A DNA stretch of 64,000 nt from the NCBI RefSeq assembly GCF_030160275.1, contig NZ_BSOA01000049.1, positions 124,001 through 188,000 on the forward strand. Direction: 5' to 3'. Every line of letters starts with the position of its first letter. Position 1 is the first letter of the stretch. Below the pieces are notes generated by a model. It saw only the letters and a program-made list of their open reading frames with translations, was not told the DNA's origin and did no database searches. This document shows positions 1 through 10,192 of the stretch, piece after piece. The position numbers were made by a program, and so were the translations under genes. Source of the stretch: Dyella flagellata (GTDB lineage Bacteria; Pseudomonadota; Gammaproteobacteria; Xanthomonadales; Rhodanobacteraceae).

Positions 1-1398
1 CTGCACCGGACGATCCAGCTCGGCGACGATCGCTCGTATTTCGGCGGTTTTTTCGGCCGTATCGTTGAGCAGCAAGGTGTTGGTGCGCTGATCGAAGGTA
101 ACGCTGCCACGCGGCGAAAGGAAGCCGCGATGCTGGGTTGCCCCGCTACCACCACCACCACCACCCTGGCTTTGCTGTGCACCAGAAGTCAGCAGCTTGA
201 CGATCTCCTGTGCCTTGCCATAGCTGATCGGAATGTAGGTGGTGATCAAAGGCGCGTTGTCTTGCGCCTTGAAGCGCGCGTCGGCAACGCTTTGCTCGTA
301 ATCGGCCAGCTCCTTCTGCGGCGCAATCCAGATCACGTTGCCGTCACGGCGCTTGTCCAGGTCCTTGGCGCGCAGAATCACATCCAGCGCCTGATCCCAC
401 GGCACGTTGACCAGGCGCAGCGTGACGCTGCCGCCCACGGTATCGGAAGCAACCAGGTTCACGCCCGATACGTCTGCCAGCAATTGCAGCGCCGAACGCA
501 CCGGGATGTCCTGGAAGTTGAAGGTGACGCGGTTGCCCGAGTAGACCGGCTGCGCTTGGGAGGCAGGATTGGTGTTCTTGGCTTCCTGCTTCCTTGGCGT
601 CACCTCGATGACGTACTGATTGCCGGTCTGGTAGGAAGAGGTCTCCACGTCGCCGCTGTAGGCGATGTCGATGTGCGCCCCGTTCGGCGTGGACTTCGGC
701 GAAATCGACTGCACCGGCGTGGCGAAGTCGAGCACGTTCAAGCGTTGCGCCTGGCCCGCGGGGAGCTGTGCGTTGGTGACGTCCACGGTGATGTTGCCGT
801 TTTCGCGATGCATGTTCGCATTCGCGCCGGTGCCATTGAAGTTGATCAGCACGCGGCCGGAACCGTTTGCGCCCCGCTGGAAATCGATGTTGCTGATCGC
901 CGGGCCATTCAACGCCGATGGCAGCGCCTTGGAAGGATCGATGGTGGCAGCCGTGGTTACCGGCTGCGACTGCATGCCGTTATTGACCACCAGCACCAGG
1001 CTGTTTCCTTCCACGCGTGACTTGTACGAGGAGGCCTGCATCAGTTCGACCACGACACGGGTGCGCCCACCTGCCGCTACTGCCGACACGCCGGTGGTAG
1101 TGCCCACCCCGATGTCCTGGTGGCGTGCCGCATCATTGGTGGTATCGGGAAAATCAATCGCGATACGCGGCGGCGTTTCCGTCGTGAAGATATTGGGTTG
1201 CGGCACCTGGCTACTGTCGAAGTTCATGCGCACTTCGACCTTGCCGCCCGACAAAGGCTTGTAAGTGATGTTCTGCAACGTGGTGGCCGCAGCGGCGGAG
1301 GTCGCCCAGGCGGCAGCGCCCAGCACCATCACAGTCATCAGGCAACGGCTGGCCAGGTGCATGGCGCGACTCCGGAAGGGTTGGTTGGAATTAGTCAT
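1..1398 (-). CDS. pilQ: Type IV pilus secretin PilQ (3' part missing at window edge)
   Basis: Outer-membrane secretin through which the type IV pilus is extruded. 466 codons are visible; the C-terminal secretin barrel lies beyond position 1. The start is ATG at 1398 after AGGGG in the 19-nt gap behind pilP; a second ATG at 1362 is possible. Read in order: a signal peptide (about residues 1-38, ending ATSAAAA), AMIN-type beta domains (about 40-105 and 145-235), a secretin N0/STN segment (about 265-330, VTFNFQDIPVRSALQLLADV) and the start of an N1 segment (from about 370) with a glycine/serine-rich linker (SQGGGGGGSG). Last gene of the pilMNOPQ operon. The identity is firm from domain order and synteny; the end cannot be described. 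Confidence 0.95.
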   Translation of the reverse strand, partial: MTNSNQPFRSRAMHLASRCLMTVMVLGAAAWATSAAAATTLQNITYKPLSGGKVEVRMNFDSSQVPQPNIFTTETPPRIAIDFPDTTNDAARHQDIGVGTTTGVSAVAAGGRTRVVVELMQASSYKSRVEGNSLVLVVNNGMQSQPVTTAATIDPSKALPSALNGPAISNIDFQRGANGSGRVLINFNGTGANANMHRENGNITVDVTNAQLPAGQAQRLNVLDFATPVQSISPKSTPNGAHIDIAYSGDVETSSYQTGNQYVIEVTPRKQEAKNTNPASQAQPVYSGNRVTFNFQDIPVRSALQLLADVSGVNLVASDTVGGSVTLRLVNVPWDQALDVILRAKDLDKRRDGNVIWIAPQKELADYEQSVADARFKAQDNAPLITTYIPISYGKAQEIVKLLTSGAQQSQGGGGGGSGATQHRGFLSPRGSVTFDQRTNTLLLNDTAEKTAEIRAIVAELDRPVQ

Positions 1399-1417
1399 AG
1401 CATCAGCCCCTGTATTC

Positions 1418-1951
1418 CTATTTCGCCTCAAGCGCGATGCTGGCCGGACGTTCCATCCAGCCGCCATTGCCGTTGGAAACCAATTCGACCAGGTCGAGGT
1501 GGTCACCGGTGATGGCGGTGACACGACCGTAGTTCTGGCCCATGTATTCGTTGATATGCACACGGTGGATCACACCACCCGGATCTTTGACGAGTGCCTC
1601 CGTGGCAGCTCCCGCACCGATCGTGCCAACCATCCTCAAGCTATCCAGCGAGTAGGCTTCGAGCGGCTCGCGCGGGCGGCCTTCTTGCGGCCGCGGACCG
1701 GCGCCCTGGTTCAATTCGTCCTGGCTGGGGCTGAACGGATCGCGCTTGTCCTGGTCGTTGTACGTGAAGCTTTCGAAGGTTTTTATGACCGGCAAGGCCG
1801 GGATGGGCGCACCGCGTTTGGCCTTCTCCTGCGCAACCCAGTCGCGCAGATCGGACATGCCGCGCGTGCAACCGCCCAGCATGAGCACGGTAGCGACCAC
1901 CAGCGACAGCTTTGCCAGACGGGCCGGCTTCAAGGCAGTCATGGCTCTCAT
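1418..1951 (-). CDS. pilP: Type IV pilus inner-membrane lipoprotein PilP
   Basis: Periplasmic lipoprotein that links the PilMNO inner-membrane platform to the PilQ secretin. 177 aa. A type II signal peptide is visible with lipobox LGGC, acylated cysteine at about residue 28. A proline-rich flexible stretch follows, then a C-terminal beta domain with SLDSLRMVGTI and GRVTAITGDHLDLVEL, typical of the PilP fold. The start codon overlaps the pilO stop (ATGA), implying translational coupling. The family is established; the role is inferred from family and operon position. Confidence 0.95.
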   Translation of the reverse strand: MRAMTALKPARLAKLSLVVATVLMLGGCTRGMSDLRDWVAQEKAKRGAPIPALPVIKTFESFTYNDQDKRDPFSPSQDELNQGAGPRPQEGRPREPLEAYSLDSLRMVGTIGAGAATEALVKDPGGVIHRVHINEYMGQNYGRVTAITGDHLDLVELVSNGNGGWMERPASIALEAK

Positions 1952-2613
1952 TTCTGCCCCCCCGGCTTCTTCGCTTTGTTACCTGCCTCGCTGGTTTCGG
2001 AGTCTTCGAGGTAGCGATAGGTCTTCACCGTGCCCTGCAGCACGAGCAACTGATTGGAAGCGGGCTCGGAACCCTTGGCCGGCGGATTGAGCGGCGTCAA
2101 CGAAACGTCATGCATCGTGAGGATCACCACGCGCGGCAATGACGCAACGCCGCTGATGAAGGCGCCGAACTGGTGATAGGTACCGACCATCTTCAGCTGG
2201 ATCGGCTTTTCCGCGTAGAAGTCCTTCGGAACTTCCGTGCCAGGCTGGAACAGCTCCTGCTGCAGGCCGGCCGACAGCGCCGTCTGCGATACGTCCACCA
2301 GCAGTTCGGGCATTTCGGTCTTGCTGGGCAGCTGACGCAGCAGCTGGCGCAGCATGTCCTTCATTTCATCCAGCTGCTGTTGCAAGGCTTCCAGATTGAC
2401 CGATTTGGCCTGCTTCTCGGAGAACTCCCGCTTGAGGGTCTCCTCCTTGCCGGCAAGGTTCTGCAGCGTGTCCTGCTGGTCGCTGACCACCATGTACCAG
2501 CCGACCAGCATGATCACCAGGAACAACAGCACCGTGAAAAACGTCTTGACCGACTTCGGCCAGCCGCCGATGTTGTTGCGGTCCAGACTGCGCAGATCGT
2601 CGAAGAGTTTCAT
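1948..2613 (-). CDS. pilO: Type IV pilus assembly protein PilO
   Basis: Bitopic inner-membrane protein that heterodimerises with PilN in the alignment subcomplex. 221 aa. It has a short cytoplasmic N-terminus, one transmembrane helix (about residues 25-43, FFTVLLFLVIMLVGWYMVV), a coiled-coil-forming region (about 45-100, rich in E/K/Q), and a ferredoxin-like C-terminal domain containing GTYHQFGAFISGVASLPRVV, the usual PilO signature. It begins 2 nt after the pilN stop and overlaps pilP by 4 nt. Length and topology are normal for the family. Confidence 0.95.
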   Translation of the reverse strand: MKLFDDLRSLDRNNIGGWPKSVKTFFTVLLFLVIMLVGWYMVVSDQQDTLQNLAGKEETLKREFSEKQAKSVNLEALQQQLDEMKDMLRQLLRQLPSKTEMPELLVDVSQTALSAGLQQELFQPGTEVPKDFYAEKPIQLKMVGTYHQFGAFISGVASLPRVVILTMHDVSLTPLNPPAKGSEPASNQLLVLQGTVKTYRYLEDSETSEAGNKAKKPGGQK

Positions 2614-2615
2614 CG

Positions 2616-3325
2616 TTAAACCCCTCCCTTGGCCGGAACGCCGCTCGGCTTGGCCGGGACGGGCGCCATTGCAGGGGGTTTCGCAACAGGAGGCTTGGCG
2701 ACGGCTGGCTTGGCCGGGGTAGCCGCGCCCGTGCTCGATGAAGCCGGGGCGGAACCGGACGCGCCCTGGCCGGCGCTGTCATCCTTGGGCTTGGAGAGCG
2801 CGACCGTCAGGCCGAAGCTATAGGGCATGCGCGTGGCATCGTGGCTGTTTTCGGTCTTGCTGAGATCGGACTGCCCCATCCACGGCGATGTTTCGATGTT
2901 ACGCATGTACTCGGCCACGCTGGCGTTGGATTGCGCCACGCCGTCCAACACCATGTGGTCGCCGTTTTGCTTGATCGAGGTCATGCGCACGCTGCTGGGA
3001 ATGGTTTTCACCAGTTCGTCGAACAAGTGCACCATCTGCGCGCGGTTGGCCTGCAGCTGCTCGATGATCTGCTTGCGCGCCAGCAACTGGGCACGCACCT
3101 TTTCCAGATCCTTGATCTTCTCCAGGCGCACATCCACCTGCTTGATCTGATCCTGCAGGTAGGCGTTGCGCTCGTTCTGGTTGTCGATGCGCATGTCCAT
3201 CCAGAACCACCACAGGAACATCACACAAATCGCCGCCACGGCCGCTGCCCCGAGCTGCACGAAAAACTCGCGCTGGCGGAGCTTGCGGCGCTCGGCGCGC
3301 CAGGGTAGTAAGTTTATGCGTGCCA

Positions 3326-3326
<1 letters not shown>
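2616..3326 (-). CDS. pilN: Type IV pilus assembly protein PilN
   Basis: Inner-membrane partner of PilO whose short cytoplasmic tail docks on PilM. The start at 3326 is chosen because MARINLLPWR carries the conserved INLLPWR PilM-binding motif at residues 4-10; any upstream extension lacks homology. One transmembrane helix at about 22-42 (LGAAAVAAICVMFLWWFW), a coiled coil at about 50-90, then a ferredoxin-like periplasmic domain. The C-terminal ~50 residues are unusually rich in Ala/Pro/Lys/Ser and look like a flexible tail. The pilM stop and pilN start share one base (TGATG). Confidence 0.95.
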
Positions 3327-4420
<1,094 letters not shown>

Positions 4421-4552
4421 TTACTGGCAGGATTGCCGGGCCATTAAAACCAAAAATTAATGCAATAGCAACGGCCTACGCGATCTTCTTCGAGACTTTT
4501 GACGTGATCCCCTGCACATTTGGACCAACCCGCCGGTGCCGCGATTAAGGTT

Positions 4553-4581
4553 TTGCTAACCCGCTGCTGATGGCATACATA
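4553..4581 (+). promoter_or_regulatory. Candidate sigma-70 promoter for the PBP1A gene
   Basis: TTGCTA at 4553-4558, a 17-nt spacer, then TACATA at 4576-4581, 55 bp before the PBP1A start codon. The match to the consensus is moderate; no transcription data are available. Confidence 0.4.
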
Positions 4582-4635
4582 CTGCTACATCTATACTTTG
4601 GTCTGTTTTGACTCAAGTCTCGCTACAACAACCAC

Positions 4636-7167
4636 ATGTCGCGAATTTTTAAAGCCCTCTTGCGCTGGCTGCTGATCCTGGGCTTCAGCGGACTCTTGCT
4701 GATCGCCGCCGCCATCGGGGTGGCCTACTGGCTGGTCTCCCCACGCATCCCGTCGGTGGACGTGCTCAAGGATTACCACATGCAAGTTCCGCTCCGGGTC
4801 GTGAGCGCGGACGGCAAGCTGATCGCAACGTTCGGTGAGACGCGGCGTGTCCCGGTCTCCATGGACCAGGTGCCGGACATGCTCAAGCACGCGGTGCTCT
4901 CGGCCGAGGACGCCGACTTCTACCAGCACCCAGGGGTGGATTGGCGCGGCGTGATGCGCGCGGGCTTGCACGTCCTGGCATCCGGCGGCAACAAGACCCA
5001 AGGCGGCTCCACCATCACCCAGCAGGTCGCGCGCAACTTCTTCCTGAGCCCGGAAAAGCTTTACTCGCGCAAGCTGATCGAGATGTTCATCGCCCTGCGC
5101 ATGGAGAGCGCGCTCAGCAAGGACCAGATCCTGGAGCTGTACCTCAACAAGATGTTCCTCGGCCATCGCTCCTATGGGGTGGCGGCAGCGGCGGAGTACT
5201 ACTACGGCAAGCGGCTGGACCAGCTCGATGTAGCCCAATGCGCAGCCATCGCCTCCACCTTCCAATTGCCTTCGGCGGTCAACCCGCTCACCAACACCCA
5301 ACGCCTGGTGGCCCGCCGCAACTGGGTGCTGGGCCAGATGCTGGAACACCGCTACATCACCCGGGCGCAGTACGACCAGGCGATCGCCGCCCCGGACGAT
5401 GCCGCCCCGCACGAACAGCCGATCCAGGTGGATGCCCCCTACCTGGCCGAAATGGCAAGGCTGCAGGCGCTGGATCGCCTCGGCAACGACGCATTGACCG
5501 AGGGCTACGTGGTCAAGACCACGCTGGTCAGTACCCGACAAATAGCGGCAGTCGCGGCGGTTCGCGACGGCCTGGCGGTTTATGACCACCGCCACGGCTG
5601 GCGTGGCCCGGAAGCGCATGAGCAATTGCCGCCGAACGCCAGCGATGCCGACTACAGCAACCTGCTTTCCAGCTATATGGATGTTGCCGGGCTCACCCCG
5701 GGCCTGGTCATCGCCTCCTCAGCCACCGAAGCCTCGGTCTTCCTGCCAGGCAAGCAGGTGATCAAGCTCGACCTCAAGGCCATGGATTGGGCGCGCCCCT
5801 ATATCAATGAGAGCCGGACCGGCCCCGCTCCGACCAAGGTCGACACCGTCCTCAAGCCAGGCGACATCATTCGCGTGATCCGCGATGACAAGGCCATTTG
5901 GCAGCTTACGCAGATCCCGAAGGCACAGGTCGCGTTGGTGTCGCTCGATCCGGAGAACGGAGCGATCCAGTCGCTGATCGGCGGCTTCAACTTCCAGCGC
6001 AGCAAGTTCAATCGCGCGGTGATGGCGGCCCGCCAGCCCGGCTCCAGTTTCAAGCCCTTCATCTATTCGGCAGCCTTCGAGCGCGGCTATACGCCGGCCT
6101 CCATCATCAACGACTCGCCGATCGCGCTGCCGGATCCCTCGCAACCGAACGGACTGTGGACACCTAGCAACGACGACGGCAAATTCTCCGGCCCCATCCG
6201 TCTGCGCGAGGCGCTGATTGAATCGAAGAATCTGGTGTCGGTGCGCTTGCTCGATGCCATCGGCGTACGCTACACGCGCGATTACGCCACTCGCTTCGGC
6301 TTTCCGCCCGATGCGCTACCGAACAATCTTTCGATGGCGCTGGGCACGGCCTCCGTATCGCCGCTGAGCATGGCGCGCGGTTTCGCCGTATTCGCCAATG
6401 GCGGTTATCTGATCACACCGTATTTCATCGACGAAATCGACGATCGCAGCGGCAAGCCGGTGTACGTGGCCAACCCAGCCCGTGCGTGCGCGGACTGCTC
6501 CGAGCGCCTGCTGCAGAACAGCCCGCCCGGCCCGCCGCCGGCAAACATGCTCACCAACGGTGTGTCGGCCAACTCGTCCAACGCCCCCGCCCCCGCAACG
6601 AGCGTGGCCATGGCCGGCGAAACGGCCTTGCCCGTCGATGTGCACAACGGCGGCAAGGCACCACCTGTGCTGGCGCCGCACGTGATCGATATTCGCAATG
6701 ATTACCTGGTCACGTCGCTCATGAAGGACGTGATCCAGTCGCCGATGGGTACGGGATACGCAGCCAAAGCGCTCAACCGCGGCGACCTGGCCGGCAAGAC
6801 CGGCTCCACCAATGATCATCGCGATGCCTGGTTCGTGGGCTTCAACGGCGATCTATCCACGGCCGTGTGGGTCGGTTTCGACGATTTCAGCTCATTGGGC
6901 AAGGGTGAATTCGGCGCCAAGGCGGCCTTGCCGATCTGGATCGACTACGAGGGCGAGGTGTTGAAGGGCCTGCCCGAAAAGAGCCTGCCCATGCCACCAG
7001 GCATCACCACCATGCCGATCAACCGCGAGAACGGCCTGCCGACCGCAGAGGGAGACCCCAATGCCATGCAGGAAATCTTCAAGGTGGAAGACATCGACCG
7101 CTTGCACAACCAGGCCACGCAGCAGCAACAGAACCAGGACCAGCAGCAGACTAACGACATCTTCTGA
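4636..7167 (+). CDS. mrcA: Penicillin-binding protein 1A (bifunctional transglycosylase/transpeptidase)
   Basis: Class A PBP that polymerises glycan strands from lipid II and cross-links peptides in the periplasm. 843 aa, normal for the family. N-terminal membrane anchor at about 9-33. The GT51 domain follows, with SAEDADFYQHPG (catalytic Glu about 91), GGSTITQQVARN and the ELYLNKMFLGH motif. An OB/linker region comes next, then a transpeptidase domain with SxxK at S470-K473 (QPGSSFKPF), a serine motif SKN and KTG near K721. The C-terminus is Gln-rich (QQQQNQDQQQ). The gene is also known as ponA and is divergent from pilM. Confidence 0.96.
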   Translation: MSRIFKALLRWLLILGFSGLLLIAAAIGVAYWLVSPRIPSVDVLKDYHMQVPLRVVSADGKLIATFGETRRVPVSMDQVPDMLKHAVLSAEDADFYQHPGVDWRGVMRAGLHVLASGGNKTQGGSTITQQVARNFFLSPEKLYSRKLIEMFIALRMESALSKDQILELYLNKMFLGHRSYGVAAAAEYYYGKRLDQLDVAQCAAIASTFQLPSAVNPLTNTQRLVARRNWVLGQMLEHRYITRAQYDQAIAAPDDAAPHEQPIQVDAPYLAEMARLQALDRLGNDALTEGYVVKTTLVSTRQIAAVAAVRDGLAVYDHRHGWRGPEAHEQLPPNASDADYSNLLSSYMDVAGLTPGLVIASSATEASVFLPGKQVIKLDLKAMDWARPYINESRTGPAPTKVDTVLKPGDIIRVIRDDKAIWQLTQIPKAQVALVSLDPENGAIQSLIGGFNFQRSKFNRAVMAARQPGSSFKPFIYSAAFERGYTPASIINDSPIALPDPSQPNGLWTPSNDDGKFSGPIRLREALIESKNLVSVRLLDAIGVRYTRDYATRFGFPPDALPNNLSMALGTASVSPLSMARGFAVFANGGYLITPYFIDEIDDRSGKPVYVANPARACADCSERLLQNSPPGPPPANMLTNGVSANSSNAPAPATSVAMAGETALPVDVHNGGKAPPVLAPHVIDIRNDYLVTSLMKDVIQSPMGTGYAAKALNRGDLAGKTGSTNDHRDAWFVGFNGDLSTAVWVGFDDFSSLGKGEFGAKAALPIWIDYEGEVLKGLPEKSLPMPPGITTMPINRENGLPTAEGDPNAMQEIFKVEDIDRLHNQATQQQQNQDQQQTNDIF

Positions 7168-7212
7168 GGCTTTCCGCTAATCTTGCCTTGCACTTCGCAA
7201 GAGGGTTGCAGC

Positions 7213-7896
7213 ATGGCACGAGGTGAACACCACCGCATCCACGCGCAAGACCGTGTGCAGCGTACCCGGCTACGCGTCGCCCAGGAGGCGGCGCGCCTGA
7301 TGAGCGAACACGGCATCCGCGACTTCCACCGCGCCAAGCGCAAGGCCGCCGAACGGCTCGGCGTGCAAGACGAGCAGGCGCTTCCCCGCAACCATGAAAT
7401 CGAACAGGCGCTACGCGAGCATCAACGCCTATTCCAATCCGAAAGCCAGCCTAAATTGCTCAGAGCCCGGCGCGAAGCCGCCGTCGAAGCGATGCGTTTC
7501 CTTGAGCGCTTTGAACCGCGCCTGGTCGGCGCGGTACTCGAAGGCACCGCCGATGCGCACTCGGCCGTATGCCTGCACGTTTTCAGCGACGATCCCGAAG
7601 CCGTAGGCATTTATCTGCGCGAACAAGGCGTGCCGTTCGAGATGCAGACGCGTCGCTTGCGCATCGCACGCGACGAGCAGGTCGAATACCCGGTATTGCT
7701 GTTCGCTGCCGATAATCTTCCGTTTGACCTTACCGTGCTGCCACATGACGCCCTGCGCCAGGCACCGCTTGATCGTGTCGATGAAAAGCCGATGCGACGC
7801 GCAGCGCTGGCATCGGTGGAGATCATGCTGGCGGAGGAAGCTGACCTGCAGGATGATTTCGAGCGGAAGTTAGCTGCAGCGCTAGGGACTCTCTGA
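7213..7896 (+). CDS. Conserved hypothetical protein, possibly shortened at its 3' end
   Basis: I do not recognise a named family. 227 aa from ATG 7213, chosen because GAGGG lies 8 nt upstream. No signal peptide or membrane segment, so a soluble cytoplasmic protein. The N-terminal ~75 residues are charged and helical (RTRLRVAQEAARLMSEHGI, FHRAKRKAAERLGV); the middle (about 95-185) looks like an alpha/beta domain (AVCLHVFSDDPEAVGIYL, YPVLLFAADNLPFDLTVLP). Codon use matches coding sequence. The last four residues and the stop codon fall inside the left arm of the 336-bp palindromic element, so the present C-terminus may differ from the ancestral one. Confidence 0.75.
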   Translation: MARGEHHRIHAQDRVQRTRLRVAQEAARLMSEHGIRDFHRAKRKAAERLGVQDEQALPRNHEIEQALREHQRLFQSESQPKLLRARREAAVEAMRFLERFEPRLVGAVLEGTADAHSAVCLHVFSDDPEAVGIYLREQGVPFEMQTRRLRIARDEQVEYPVLLFAADNLPFDLTVLPHDALRQAPLDRVDEKPMRRAALASVEIMLAEEADLQDDFERKLAAALGTL

Positions 7897-8218
7897 TCTA
7901 TTTCTACGTGCCCGGCATGACGTCCAGAAGGCCCGCAGGGTGTGTCGCGCGGCACAGGGCAGATAAGGCCGTCTGTTCAAGCCGCGGGGCACAGTCTACG
8001 GACCTTCTGGACGTCACCCCGTCATTGAAATTCAAAATGTGGGGGCCGCACTGTATGCGCGCCTCGCCTTGCCCCGCCGTCTAGACATACGCCCTGTGCC
8101 TTCCTCGCTCCTCAAACCAGGCACATCCTTGTGCCTTCCCCGCGTGCGCTGACGGGGCAAGGCGAGGCGCGCATACAGTGCGGCGACGGGTACGTAGAAA
8201 TAGATCAGAGACTCCCTA
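7883..8218. mobile_element. 336-bp nested inverted-repeat element (MITE-like)
   Basis: Terminal inverted repeats of 31 bp (7883-7913 and 8188-8218, two mismatches) enclose further palindromes: 7918-7934 with 8000-8016 (17 bp, one mismatch), 8045-8076 with 8153-8184 (32 bp, perfect), and a small hairpin at 8119-8136. Both outer ends are TA, compatible with a TA target duplication as left by IS630/Tc1-type elements. No transposase ORF lies inside. The left arm contains the stop codon of the upstream gene. It fills nearly all of the 387-bp gap before gltA. The mobile origin is inferred; the inverted repeats are directly visible. Confidence 0.7.
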
Positions 8219-8229
8219 ATGAGTGGCAC

Positions 8230-8263
8230 AAAAAAACGCCCGGGCTAGCCGGGCGTTTTTTTG
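8230..8263 (-). terminator. Rho-independent terminator of gltA
   Basis: A GC-rich 7-bp stem (8237-8243 with 8249-8255), flanked by A-run and T-run so it can act in both directions, placed 20 bp after the gltA stop. Confidence 0.85.
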
Positions 8264-8283
8264 TGGATACTGAAATGCGCTAA

Positions 8284-9579
8284 TCAGCGCTTGTCCAAGC
8301 CCACGTAGTCACGCTTGTCAGCACCCACGTACAGCTGGCGCGGGCGGCCGATACGCGAGCCTGGGGTTTCGTGCTGTTCGATCCAGTGCGCGATCCAGCC
8401 GGCCGTGCGCGCGATGGCGAACATTACGGTGAACATCTCGGAGGGAATGCCCAACGCCTTGTAGATGATGCCGGAATAGAAATCGACGTTCGGGTACAGC
8501 TTGCGCTCGACGAAGTAGCTGTCCTTCAGCGCGGCCTCTTCCAGCTTCATCGCGACGTCCAGCAGCGGGTCGTTCACCCCCAGCTCGGCCAGCACCTTGT
8601 GGCACATCTCGCGGATGATCTTCGCGCGCGGGTCGAAGTTCTTGTAGACGCGATGGCCGAAGCCCATCAGGCGGAAGTTGTCGTTCTTGTCCTTCGCACG
8701 CTTGACGGCGGTTTCCACCTTGTCGGGCGAGCCGATCTCTTCGAGCATCTTCAACACGGCCTCGTTGGCGCCACCATGTGCCGGACCCCACAGCGCGGTG
8801 ATGCCGGCGGCGATCGACGCATACGGATTGGCACCGGTGGAGCCGACCAGGCGCACCGTGGAGGTCGAGGCATTCTGCTCGTGATCGGCGTGCAGGATGA
8901 ACAGCAGGTCCAAGGCCTTCGCGCACACCGGGCTGAGCTCCAACGGCTCGCTCGGCACTTCGAACATCATGTGCAGGAAGCGATTGACGTATTCGAGGTT
9001 GTTGCGCGGATAGCGGAACGGCCATCCGATCGAGTAGCGATAGCAGGCGGCGGAGATGGTCGGCATCTTCGCCAGCAGGCGGATGGCGGCCAGCTGGCGG
9101 TCTTCCGGATTATCGACGTTCAGATCGTCGTGATAGAAGGCCGACAGTGACGCCACCGAGGCGGCCAGCATGGCCATCGGATGGGCGTCGTGATGGAAGC
9201 CCTGGAAAAAGTTCTTGTGCGACTCGTGCATCATCGTGTGATGCGTGATGTCGTTTTCGAACGAGGCGAACTGGGTCTTGTTCGGCAACTCGCCGTGCAG
9301 CAGCAGATATGCCACCTCAAGGAAGCTGGACTTCTCCGCCAATTGCTCGATCGGATAGCCGCGATACATCAACACGCCCTGATCACCGTCGATGTAGGTA
9401 ATGGCGCTCTTGGTGCTGGCAGTGCTGCCGAAACCGGGGTCGTAGGTGAAGTGCCCGGTGTCCTTGTACAGCGGTGCGATGTCGATGCAGGCGGGACCAA
9501 TCGTACCGCTCAGCAGCGGGAGCTCGCTGCTGCGGCCATTGGACTCGTCTACCAGCTTGACGGACTTGGGATCGGACAC
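8284..9579 (-). CDS. gltA: Citrate synthase
   Basis: Condenses acetyl-CoA and oxaloacetate into citrate, the entry step of the TCA cycle. 431 aa, matching the large hexameric type of Gram-negative bacteria. Conserved catalytic segments are present: [11 protein letters not shown] (His), [15 protein letters not shown] (His) and the C-terminal [13 protein letters not shown] (substrate-binding region). The start is GTG at 9579, backed by a strong AGGAGG 5-6 nt upstream. Monocistronic, with its own terminator, between the palindromic element and rpmE2. Confidence 0.98.
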   Translation of the reverse strand: MSDPKSVKLVDESNGRSSELPLLSGTIGPACIDIAPLYKDTGHFTYDPGFGSTASTKSAITYIDGDQGVLMYRGYPIEQLAEKSSFLEVAYLLLHGELPNKTQFASFENDITHHTMMHESHKNFFQGFHHDAHPMAMLAASVASLSAFYHDDLNVDNPEDRQLAAIRLLAKMPTISAACYRYSIGWPFRYPRNNLEYVNRFLHMMFEVPSEPLELSPVCAKALDLLFILHADHEQNASTSTVRLVGSTGANPYASIAAGITALWGPAHGGANEAVLKMLEEIGSPDKVETAVKRAKDKNDNFRLMGFGHRVYKNFDPRAKIIREMCHKVLAELGVNDPLLDVAMKLEEAALKDSYFVERKLYPNVDFYSGIIYKALGIPSEMFTVMFAIARTAGWIAHWIEQHETPGSRIGRPRQLYVGADKRDYVGLDKR

Positions 9580-9746
9580 GGAAACCTCCTACGCATGGGT
9601 CGCCACCGGGGGCAACCGCAAAACGGCAACCAGCCGGCGAGGGAAAGGCACATCGTTTTGGGGAAAATTCGCGATGTATCCCACCCATTATCGCACATCA
9701 TCTGCGCAACATCCGAGCACGCATGGTCCTACGGAGAGGCACAAAC

Positions 9747-9777
9747 AAACAGGGCAGGCGCTAGGCCTGCCCTGTTT
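9747..9777 (-). terminator. Terminator downstream of rpmE2
   Basis: A perfect 13-bp inverted repeat (9747-9759 and 9765-9777) with a 5-nt loop, followed on the minus strand by a T-rich tract (GTTTGTTTG). It sits 45 bp past the rpmE2 stop, in the 242-bp gap that also carries the gltA promoter region. Confidence 0.75.
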
Positions 9778-9821
9778 GGGATGTCTTTAGCCCGCCCAGT
9801 TCGAGCGGGTTGACGGAATAA

Positions 9822-10067
9822 TTACTTCTGCGCGTAGCGACGGCGGAACTTGTCCACGCGACCACCAGCGTCAAGCACCTTCTGCTTGCCGGTGTAGAAC
9901 GGGTGCGAGTGGCTGGAGATATCCACCTTGATCAGCGGGTACTCGTTGCCGTCTTCCCACTTGATGGTTTCCTTGGTGGCAATCGTCGAACGCGTCAGAA
10001 ACGCGAAGTCGGACGAAAGATCCTGGAACACCACCTGGCGGTAATTCGGATGGATATCGGGCTTCAT
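9822..10067 (-). CDS. rpmE2: 50S ribosomal protein L31 type B
   Basis: 81-aa large-subunit ribosomal protein. It starts [10 protein letters not shown] and contains [19 protein letters not shown] and HPFYTGKQ, diagnostic of L31. It lacks the CxxC zinc ligands of the A-type, so it is the zinc-independent paralogue, which in other bacteria is often induced under zinc limitation (family knowledge). No Zur-box was identified upstream. Confidence 0.97.
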   Translation of the reverse strand: MKPDIHPNYRQVVFQDLSSDFAFLTRSTIATKETIKWEDGNEYPLIKVDISSHSHPFYTGKQKVLDAGGRVDKFRRRYAQK

Positions 10068-10152
10068 GACGGACTCAAAGCTTGCGTGAAAAGAGCGGCA
10101 TTGTATCGGCCCCGAGAAGGATGGGTCAAGATCTCCCTGCGGCCTCCAGCAT

Positions 10153-10180
10153 GTAGGCTGGGATTGTCATCCCAGCCTAC
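10153..10180. repeat. REP-like palindrome, copy 1
   Basis: A perfect 12-bp inverted repeat around GGCTGGGAT..ATCCCAGCC in the gap between rpmE2 and the nucleoside hydrolase gene. The same core recurs at 29616, 41064, 41111, 60394 and 60437. Confidence 0.8.
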
Positions 10181-10192
10181 GCTCAGGGGAAA

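Noticed and set aside
130..1264. Plus-strand frames opposite pilQ
   Set aside because: The minus strand encodes PilQ continuously with recognisable domains; the plus frames are shadows.
8032..8229. 65-codon minus-strand frame inside the palindromic element
   Set aside because: It is a by-product of the inverted repeats and shows no coding features.
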